The notes under the pieces: generated by a model
The model's database searches: none
Told to the model about the DNA's origin: nothing
What the model saw: the letters and a program-made list of their open reading frames with translations, nothing else
In this document: positions 55,721 through 64,000 of the stretch, in pieces
How the letters are laid out: each line of letters begins with the position of its first letter
Numbering within the stretch: the stretch's first letter is position 1
Made by a program: the position numbers and the translations under genes
DNA from: Saccharum officinarum
Taxonomy: Eukaryota > Streptophyta > Magnoliopsida > Poales > Poaceae
Length of the DNA: 64,000 nucleotides
Assembly: GCA_020631735.1 (NCBI GenBank)
Contig: CM036159.1
Location: 100,327,670 to 100,391,669, forward strand
Reading direction: 5' to 3'

Positions 55721-58030
55721 TGTAAGGTCCTAGATGGCTAGAGGGGGGTGAATAGCCTATAAAAATTCTACAAGCACCACTAAGCAAACTTGTTAGAATA
55801 ACAAACGGCGTAAAGCGAGTTTTGCTTAGCCAAAGGTTGTGATGCAAGCCTCCTATCCACAAGTCTAGTAGATTATGATCTCTAGTTCACACAAGTGCTA
55901 AGTCACTAACTTACACTAGTGAGCAAGCTAACAACTACTAGAAAAGGCTACCACTAGAGCTACACAAGATAATCTAGTAAAAGTAAATGCGAGAGAGAGG
56001 ATTGTGAATCTTATACCGACGGTGGAGTGAAGATGTTGCCAATCACCAAGATGATATACAATCAATTAATATTGACAACAACACAATATGTAGACCAATC
56101 ACCGGGAGACAAGAGACACAATATTTTTGTTCACCCGGTGTTCACTTGTGCACCGACAAGCTACGTCACCGGTTGTGTCGACCAACACTTAGATGGTTCC
56201 TCGGTGTGACCCTCAAGTCACTTGCCCCTCAAGGCACGCCCCGCAAGGCACCGCAAGACACCACTCTCAAGTGAGGTAACTCAATGACACGCGCAATCCA
56301 ATAGAGTTGCTTTTGGCGTCCCGCCGAGGAAAGCACAAGAACCTCTTACAAACAACCGGAGGTGGCCAAGAACAATCACCTTCTCTTGCCAACGCCTCCA
56401 ACAATCTCCAAGCCGGCTAGGAGCGGTACTCTCCAAGAGTAACAAGAAATCCACCGGCTAAACCACCCACAAGTGCCACTAGATGCCCTCAAGCTATGCA
56501 ATGCACTTTGGGATCACTCAATCTCACTTTTGATTTGCAATCAAGCAAGAGAGATGAGTGGGAGGAGTAGCTCTAGCTCAAAGGATGCACAAGAGTGTTA
56601 GAAATGCCAAGAGACCTCCCCAAGGGCCGGCCAACGAGTATTTATAAGCACCCCAAACAAATAGAGCCGTTGCCACTCCACTGACCGTTTTTTCGGGACG
56701 ACCGGACGCGCCGGTCGAAACTGACCGGACGCGCTCAACCGCGTCCGGTCGCCCTGCGACGTCCACGTGTCCCTCAAATTTCAAATGCGACCGTTAGATC
56801 CTCCAACGGTCACTGCGCGCCAACGGTCAAACGCTATGACCGGACGCGCTGCTCAACCGACCGGACGCGCCGGTCGCACAGCACCGCGCGCGCGAAGCAA
56901 CGACCGGACGCGCTCCTCGCAACGACCGGACGCGCCGATCCGCACAGCACCCGCGCCCGCGAAACAACGACCGGACGCGCAACGCGGACGCGACAGTGCC
57001 AGCGTCCGGTCGGAGTCCAGTAAGCTCCCTCGACGACCGGACGCGTCCGATCGCGTGTGACCGGACGCGCCCCGCGTCCGATCGTCCTTGCGAACCGCAG
57101 TTCCTTCTGGGCACTTGACCGGACGCGCCGGTCCCGCGAGTGACCGGACGCGCCGGTTGCAAACCCTAGCCCGCGCGCCCGATACCGCGCTGTACTGACC
57201 GGACGCGTCCGGTCACACCGTGACCGCGTCCGGTGCAGCGTCCGGTCACCTCAGTGACCCCGTTCGCCTCCGTTTCTTTTCCGACTTTCGGCGTAGTGGA
57301 AAATAGGCATTTCATTTCCCCGAAATCGCCTGAATCCCGCGCTCGCACGCTCGGCGGGAGGGAGAGAGGAACCCAAACCCCTCTCTACCCGCAAACCACA
57401 GCGCGACCAACGCCACCTTTGCAAATGTGCCAACACCATCAAGTGTACATCTCCATGTGCTTGTGTGTTAGCTTTTTCTCAATCATTTTCAAAGGTTTTC
57501 CAATTAGCTCACTAGGCCCTACATGCAATGCACTTCATGAATTCACCTAGTGGCACCCGTGCATCGAATAACCGATAAGACTTCCCCTCTTAATAGTTCG
57601 GCTATCGATCCTAAACCACTCACACCCTCTATGGTGTCTTGAGTGTAAAACAAAATGGCCCTATGGTTATACCTTTGCCTTGAGCCCATTTTGTTTCTCC
57701 AAATGATATGATCCACTTCATATCATCACATGACCGTCTCGATCCATCGACCTTGACTTCACTTGCTCTTCACCGTTGCATCGGTCCGTCGGCGCTAAGT
57801 CTTGCTCAAGCTTCACCATCGCATGGTCCTTCGCTTCGAAGCCTCGACTTGCCCTTCACCTTCACAACCGGTCCATCGAGCCAAGCCTCATCTTGGTCTT
57901 CACCATCTTGGTCATATGAGTCAATGTCATGTCTCATATGCAATGACCACCTTTATCTAAATCATCCACTTAGATACAAAGGTTAGTCCTAGGTTTCATC
58001 AATTAGCCAAAACCAAACTAGGGACTTTCA
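55721..58030 (-). mobile_element. 5' LTR of young Ty1/copia element
   Basis: 2310 bp, near-identical partner of the LTR at 46904-49212, with the same TG...CA-type ends. It is followed on the right by GCCTT (58031-58035), whereas the left flank of the element is CCCGC (46899-46903), so no target-site duplication is visible. Confidence 0.95.
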
Positions 58031-58309
58031 GCCTTTGCCGTGCCCACAGGGGTATCACTAGGTTACATTGTTGTTGGAGGGTGAACCGGGCTGCCTCCCT
58101 AAGTGGGAAGACCTCGACTCCTTCACCGAGAAGTACCAACGTTCCAGCTCGAGGACGAGCTTGGTAGTCGAGGCGGGGAGAGATGTCATGTACGGTATTC
58201 CGGACTCCAGGGAGACGCCGCGGCCCGCGACATACGCAGGGCCACCAAGACGTCGGAGGCAGGCCCAGCACGGCGCAGGAGATTGTTGCCAACAAACTGG
58301 TGGATAGAT
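58031..58309 (+). other. Unassigned transposon-like coding fragment
   Basis: Open in several frames up to the gap. Phrases such as SSRTSLVVEAGRDVMYGIPD and an Arg/Pro-rich end are reminiscent of repetitive-element proteins, but I cannot name one. Confidence 0.25.
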
Positions 58310-58409
58310 NNNNNNNNNNNNNNNNNNNNNNNNNNNNNNNNNNNNNNNNNNNNNNNNNNNNNNNNNNNNNNNNNNNNNNNNNNNNNNNNNNNNNNNNNNN
58401 NNNNNNNNN
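58310..58409. other. Assembly gap, 100 N
   Basis: Exactly 100 unknown bases, 280 bp from the end of the copia element. Confidence 0.99.
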
Positions 58410-58419
58410 TCCGCTTGAT

Positions 58420-59860
58420 AGGCTCGTCGCCTCGGTTACCGCCAGAACGAAGCACGGAGGGAAGCTAGGCCTGATGGATTGACGGAATGGAAATGGATCG
58501 ACTCGTCTGCTCGTGCCTCGTCTGTGTCTTTTCTATGCTTTCATCCAACCAATATATCATATGACGGTTTTCCCGAGCTCAATATGGCTCATAAAGCGGA
58601 TTGACCAAACGAGAAGAAGCTTTCTGTGGAGGGGAGACACCGGACAAGGTCTATGGAGGACACTCGATAATCAACTGGCCTACATCTTGCCGACCCAAGA
58701 TAAGGGAGGGCTAGGAATTCTAGATTTGGAACGCTTTGCACGAGCGCTTCGGTTACGGTGGCTATGGTTCCAATGGCATCAAAAGGAAAGGGCATGGAAC
58801 AAACTCGAACTACCATGTGATAGCCGGGATCGGGACCTCTTTGCGGCATCGACAATAGTCACGATTGGGGACGGCAAAACGGCCAAATTTTGGACTTCAT
58901 CATGGGTGCAGGGATTGGCGCCTAAGAGTTTTGCGCTAAACTTATTCAAGAAAGCCAAGAGGAGGCACATCACAATGCGAAAGGCATTATAGGACAACAA
59001 GTGGATTTCTCATATCACATCAATCCTATCACCTGACCAGCTTCAGGAGTATGTTCAACTGTAGGAAGCTGTATAGCAAATTCAGCTTGATGGTAGTAGG
59101 GAGGATAGCATAATTTGGCGATGGACAGCAGATGGAGAGTATACATCAAAGAACGCATATTGTATCCAATTTGAAGGATCATATACCAAGCTAAGGATTA
59201 TGCCGATATGGAAGGCAAGGGCCGAACCAAAATGCCGCTTTTTTCGCGTGGACGTTACTACACAAGAAGATTCTAACAGCAAACAACTTGATAAAGAGGA
59301 ATTGGCCAACTGACCCTTTGTGCAAACTATGTGGAGTCGAACCGGAAAATCCCACACACTTGTGCAAGGATTGCCCTTTCTCAAAATAAGTATGGTCAGT
59401 ATTGAAACCTGGTTTGGACTATCGGCTATCGACACAGTGGAAGAAAATAGGTCACTCCATGGATACTGGCGTAGATGTAGGCTTCGGATAGACAAACCCC
59501 ACAGGAGGAATTTTGATGGCCTCATGATCTATTTTTGGTGGAACATATGGAAGGAGCGAAACAGAAGAACTTTCCAAAATAAAGGTTTGCAACCAGGGAG
59601 GTGGCACGTCTATGCAAGGAGGAGTTGGATCAATACCAGTTGGCCACTAGACCAAATGCAGAAACTTAGCAGTAGCCCCCTGTTCTCTGTGTATTATTTT
59701 TTAGGTTTGTTTGGCTAAAATAGAGTTTGAGTCTTTTAATAGTAGAGTTGAGTCTTTAGTGGGGTTGTAAAAAATATGTAACAACTTTTGTTCTCTTTTC
59801 TATCGTCTAATAAAAAATAGGCAAAAGCTTTTTGCCGCCTTTTGAAAAAAAATATTCTAT
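58420..59860 (+). pseudogene. LINE (L1-type) reverse transcriptase 3' part, broken
   Basis: The frame 58513-58992 reads the C-terminal part of a non-LTR reverse transcriptase: KRIDQTRRSFLWRGD, KGGLGILDLERFARALRLRW and TIGDGKTAKFWTSSWVQG. After stops the zf-RVT-like region follows: WRWTADGEYTSKNAY, RAEPKCRFFAWTLLHKKILT and LCKLCGVEPENPTHLC with the C-x2-C...H..C pattern. The tail shows CTAATAAAAAATAGGCAAAA, a GC-stem (GCAAAAGCTTTTTGCCGCC) and TTTTGAAAAAAAA, a typical plant L1 3' end near 59854. The 5' part is missing at or before the gap. Stops at 58990 and later make it inactive. Confidence 0.8.
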
Positions 59861-60230
59861 ATATAAATCCGATCAGGCATCAGGACGTAGACGAGGTGGC
59901 CGGCAGACGGCGGACGGCGGCGCGACTGCACGAGCGCGAGTACTCGACGCGGCCAGTCGGCCACGCGGTGACAGCAGCTGCGACTCTGCCTGACGCCCAG
60001 ACCTCCGGCGCCTGCAACTGCAAGCACGTTGCACTCAAATGGTTTGTTACGTTACTCATACATTTTAGCTGATTTAGGGGGCAAATGCCAGATGCCAAAG
60101 GATGGTAGGGAGGAAATATGGAATCAAAATATGCGTGATACAAAATGTAGAATTAGTTTTGTCATACGAAATGGATGGTGGCAAAGCTGGAAAGTATGAT
60201 AAGAAACACATTAGTTTTACAGCCTGCAAG
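59861..60230. other. No gene seen
   Basis: A GC-rich patch (59880-60040) is open in several frames without recognisable domains, followed by AT-rich intergenic sequence. Confidence 0.4.
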
Positions 60231-60254
60231 AACGTTGGTACAGAACTTTATTAA

Positions 60255-60390
60255 GTTCAAGACCTGTGTGTATTCAGAAGAAGTTGAAGACCTGTGTGTA
60301 TTCAGGAGTATGCAACTATCTTGCCAGCGAAAAGAAGTGCAGCTATTTACTAGTTTGGAGCCTGTGTGTATTCAGGATTATGCAACTATT
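60255..60390 (+). repeat. Short dispersed repeat, three copies
   Basis: CCTGTGTGTATTCAG occurs at about 60263, 60291 and 60361. The second and third are followed by GGA(G/T)TATGCAACTAT. Local duplications. Confidence 0.75.
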
Positions 60391-60549
60391 TTACTAGTTT
60401 GGAGACACATTCTAGTTATTGAGAGATTGGAGGGTAAAAAAAAACGGGCATGATTATGCATAATCTCTTGATAAAGGCTGCATAAGATCAATGGTTCTAT
60501 GGATTTGTTGTCTGGCTTCTGATCAGGTTATCCATATTCATCGATCCCC

Positions 60550-60664
60550 GCCAATCCAAACTCATACCACACATGATGAGAAGCAAAAGGAATAGATGCC
60601 CTTTTGTCCAATCCAAACCCATATCCACCCATGATGAGAAGTAAAAGGAACAGATGACCTTTAG
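60550..60664 (+). repeat. 58-bp tandem duplication
   Basis: Two copies starting CCAATCCAAAC at about 60550 and 60608, each continuing with CATGATGAGAAG and AAAAGGAA. Confidence 0.8.
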
Positions 60665-60815
60665 TAGAAGTAGACCAGACCCAGTACAATGGCAACTAGC
60701 AGGTGACGGGTGAAGACGAACACATATGTGTTCAACACAACGTTGAATAAGGCCTCCGTCACATCTGGCGAAACACAGCTGCACCACGATCATCATGGCA
60801 ATGTGCGGGCTGTAG

Positions 60816-60992
60816 TTCTTCCACTTGGTGACAAGCCAAGAAGCCGTCAGAAGGAACTCGACCTCGCGAGTTCTTGGCCGTTCTTCCACTTCGTGACAAG
60901 CCAAGAAGCCGCCATGACAGAATTCTTCCACTTCGTGACAAGCCAAGAAGCCGCCATGACAGATGGAACTCGACCTCGCGAGTTCTTGACCG
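60816..60992 (+). repeat. Mosaic repeat with A-B-A-A-B order
   Basis: Unit A (TTCTTCCACTTCGTGACAAG and GCCATGACAG) occurs at 60816, 60881 and 60923. Unit B (GGAACTCGACCTCGCGAGTT) occurs at about 60853 and 60965. B contains the palindrome CTCGCGAG. Confidence 0.8.
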
Positions 60993-60999
60993 TAGTTGG

Positions 61000-62080
61000 T
61001 TACAAAAAAATCCAGTTTTGTGCCAGTAGCTCGTCGAGAATTTGAGTGGGGCTCGTCTAATCGGTTACAGCCCCTGGTCACGAGGTGTGCCCCAAGAATA
61101 TGGGCTCTCCTGTCCAACTAACACCGGTCGTGCGAGAGTCCTCGGCGACTACAGCGGCAGTCCGTAGTTGTGATGTGAGCGAGTTGCAGGTGAAGAGTCA
61201 GAGGTGGGCGGCTCGTCAGAGCGGGCGCCGACCCTCTAGTCACGCGAGATGTGCCCCTACCATCTAGGCTTCTTAGAACAAGTGCGTTATACAATAGTTA
61301 GTCTTCTATTTGTCTATAAAATTTCTTTATTATTATATGTCTTCATTCTCTTTCCTATTCCTCCTCACATACATCTCTATTGAACCATTACTGCCTATGC
61401 TTCCGTGTCCAGCTTGGTGCTTGCATGGGAGCCAAACTCTCTTCTCTCTCCTTCCTTCTCTCTTTCAAATCAGCAAAAATATTAATTAACTCGGCTGTAA
61501 GCTAATTGTTGTACTTGCTCTTATGTGGAAGTTTCAACTAACCCCTGGCGGCCTGGTGTGCGGTATACCACCATATAAGATTTATTTGTTTATTGGACAG
61601 CAACTTGGCTAATTCAGGCTCTCGATTCCGAGTGACACAGGTGGCCTGAATTTAGTACCTGGCAGACATTTGACTGCGAGGACATCAACCAACCAGGCCC
61701 GTTCTGCTGTAATTGTTGTTGTTTTCTCTCAAATCTCGGATAATTAATTTCATTGGTGAACTCTGCTGCAAGATATCCGGGCCCTTTCCATTCATATCTG
61801 GGCCGAGACGTTTCCAACGGGCCCAAAGAGATGCCGGACCAATACGTTGGCAACGGGCCCAAAGTGACACCGGGCCTCAGGCCTAGGGCACCTAGAACGA
61901 CCGCAGGTGGAGGCCACTTGTCATGGCGCGCTTTTGACTCTGTTCTTCTTCTTTGCATCAGTCGCCGGCCCAATGCCGCATCAGCATCTCCCTTGTGTTG
62001 GTTTTAAAAGGGCTGCGACTCGCACCGCACCAAAGAAAAAAATTGTATGCATACTTTATTCACCCTGCCTCCATACATAC
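61000..62080. other. No gene seen
   Basis: Intergenic DNA. CGGGCCCAAAG(A/T)GA recurs at about 61817 and 61854 with CC(G)GGCC words around it, a small GC-rich repeat. No supported frame. Confidence 0.4.
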
Positions 62081-62083
62081 ATG

Positions 62084-62099
62084 CTATAAATAATTGCCA
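62084..62099 (+). promoter_or_regulatory. Possible TATA box
   Basis: TGCTATAAATAATTGCC matches a plant TATA box and is followed by GC-rich DNA that could be a transcript. No coding exon can be assigned downstream, so this is weak. Confidence 0.25.
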
Positions 62100-64000
62100 C
62101 GTGACCAGTTTGACCACCGCGCGCACTTGTTTGCCTCCCATGCGCTCGGCTCCGGCCTCCAGGCTCTCGTCCACGGTTTACGGACTGCATGCGTCGGAAG
62201 CTTGTTGGTGGACAAGTGCCACACAGCTGTGTATGCATCCATGCATGGATGGTGTGTGCATCCAGTATGGACTCAATTTTTTCCCCGCACGAAGGCGGGC
62301 GGAACCAGGACGAAACGAACGAACACATCTGCAGACTGCAGCACTGGACGACGACGACAGCGGAGGCGATGGCCGATGGCGACAATTTCCTGTGTGATGA
62401 TTCTTGTACAAACAGAAACAGTGCGTGCTGCTGCGTTTTTGTGTGGTTGCAGCTTGGATGCGAGCGGGGGGAATTTTTCATCGTTGGTGTATGTGGCCCA
62501 CGAGACTTCAACTCTGAATGGGTCACTCCACCTACGAGCGAGAGCGCACAAGCGTACCATCATACAAAAGCATCTCCCTCTCCCTCTCTCTTTCGCGCAC
62601 ACACACATCATCTGCACAAAATTTGCTTGGTTGCTAGTACTACTAACAACTAACTTTGCCACATCTGCCGAGCTCCAGGCTCGGTTTGTTTGGTTGTTCT
62701 GCTTCTACAGCAGGCCATTGCTAGTACGACGATTTAACGAAAGCTGCCGAGACGCATACAGGCGTCATTTCCGTTCCTCCTGCAGAAAGAGAAACGACGA
62801 ACGTCGCTGCCCCATACAGACCAGGAGGAGGATCCTTCATGCTTATCTGAGACTGTCATGAACGCTGCTCCTAATGGCAGCCTGATGGTGACGGGAGGAG
62901 GTTACACCTAACCCGGTGGCCGCTCCGCTCATGAATCCCGGGGCATGCAGCATGATTCCGCTTCCGCCCGCCCGCCCGCCCCGGATCAAATGATGGCGCG
63001 CTGTCACGAGCGAGCGACCTACCCTACCCTACTGGGTGTCACGGTTGCGTCGCTTCCTGCCTGCCACTCGAGTTCATTCCTCGCGCAGGCAGGGCGGCGG
63101 GGGGACCGGCCGGCCGGCTCCGGACCTGCCTCGGCAGCGCGAGCGGTGATGATCGGACGACGAGCAGCAGGAGCAGCGGAGCACGGCAACGCCTACAAGT
63201 GGGCGGGGAGGCGGCGTTCCAGTGAGACTGCGAGGGGCATGGGGATGGATCATGCATATGGTACGGTACGTGATCAAGCTCGGGCACGCAAAGGGAGGGA
63301 TCGCAACAGCCAACAGGCACATCCTCCAGGCTGAAGGATCGGGCCGATCGATCTGCAGGACTGCAGCCCGGGCTTGCACTGCCTCTGCCTGCGGACCAGG
63401 GAGCGGAACGCGTGGAAGATAGCTACTGTAGACAGCAGCATCGAATGCGTGACGTGCCTGCGCAACCTGCTGACCCATCATCATCCATGCTTTGCTTCAT
63501 TGATTGGCGTTTAAAGCCGGGCATGACCTGTTGCTATCGTCCTTGCCACGAAAATGAGACATACTGTACGCTGGTAGTGGAGTCTGGCCCTTTTCAGACA
63601 GCAGCCTCGATCGTGCCTGTGTAGTGTGTGTACTGGTATACCACAAGTTGTACGTACCAGTGTTCAAACTGTACCGTACCAATGGCACCGAGCAAGACCG
63701 GCACGTTCACGTTTGACTACGTGAGATCGATCGATCGCCAGATCATCAATGGAAACGAAACACAGGTGCGTGCGTGCGTGCATGCAAAATTTATCTTGTG
63801 GTTTACCATCCCTCGCCCACTTGATGACTCGGCAGCTGGACTGGACCTGTAACCTGTTCAGCAGCTTTGGTTTGCTTTGCCTCGCTTTCCATCCTCTGGC
63901 GAGCAGGAGCAGGCAGTCTGGGGCTCTGTGGGCTAAACAAACCGCCTACGAGCGCAGGGACAAATTCTCTGATCAGCAGCATCGACGCGGGCACCCAGAG
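62100..64000. other. No supported gene; mixed GC intergenic DNA
   Basis: Many short overlapping frames on both strands (for example 62094-62861 + and 62056-62526 -) lack domains and splice logic. CTCTCTCT, GATCGATCGATCG (about 63726) and GTGCGTGCGTGCGTGCATGC (about 63766) are simple repeats. This may be upstream DNA of a gene beyond the right edge. Confidence 0.4.

Noticed and set aside
62056..62861. A 255-residue + strand frame and antisense partners
   Set aside because: Composition is mixed, many frames are open at once, and no domain or splice structure is visible.

Overview
This is plant nuclear DNA from a grass, most likely a panicoid grass of the sorghum, sugarcane, Miscanthus or maize kind. 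The evidence is: intron-containing genes with GC-rich first exons, grass-type families (DUF1618, an F-box-associated family), a CACTA transposon whose ends repeat the motif TTTGCCGAGAGC, Tourist- and Stowaway-like MITEs in introns and flanks, and large nested LTR retrotransposons. Three runs of exactly 100 N (17947-18046, 42477-42576, 58310-58409) are scaffold gaps. I cannot name the species.

Layout. 1-5.6 kb: 3' part of an ankyrin-TPR gene on the + strand, with a CACTA remnant in the region upstream of its first visible exon. 5.6-13.4 kb: mostly intergenic DNA with MITEs, tandem repeats and a broken ribosome-inactivating-protein-like fragment. 13.7-15.2 kb: a broken F-box-associated gene with a MITE in its intron. 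15.4-17.1 kb: a solo LTR-like block. 18.7-20.0 kb: a DUF1618 gene with a shuffled N-terminal reading frame. About 20.1-29.05 kb: a decayed Ty3/gypsy chromovirus (+ strand). Its 3' LTR is interrupted by a truncated, chimeric Ty1/copia element (29.05-35.46 kb, - strand). 35.9-36.5 kb: an array rich in TGTTGCA. 37.9-41.0 kb: a kinesin-light-chain-like TPR gene with nested MITEs in its intron. 43.0-46.9 kb: a transposon-protein fragment interrupted by a gypsy LTR (- strand). 46.9-58.0 kb: a nearly intact, young Ty1/copia element (- strand) with 2.3 kb LTRs. 58.4-59.86 kb: the 3' part of a LINE. 59.9-64 kb: small repeats and no gene I can support.

The most striking item is in the gypsy chromovirus. 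Between its primer-binding site and gag lies an extra open frame (22585-23595) whose protein begins with the histone H3 tail: residues 1-10 after the Met (ARTKQTARKS) are identical to H3, and 18 of the first 21 match. It is followed by a coiled-coil segment and a very acidic C-terminus. The same element ends its integrase with remains of a chromodomain, a module whose known ligand class is the methylated H3 tail. An element carrying both an H3-tail mimic and a chromodomain suggests chromatin mimicry by a retrotransposon. This copy is dead: the extra frame carries three stops, each explicable as a C-to-T or G-to-A change. The idea therefore has to be tested on younger copies.

The host genes do not form a pathway; each is an independent nuclear gene. 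Several carry frame problems (DUF1618 gene, 5' end of the TPR gene), some of which may be sequence errors.
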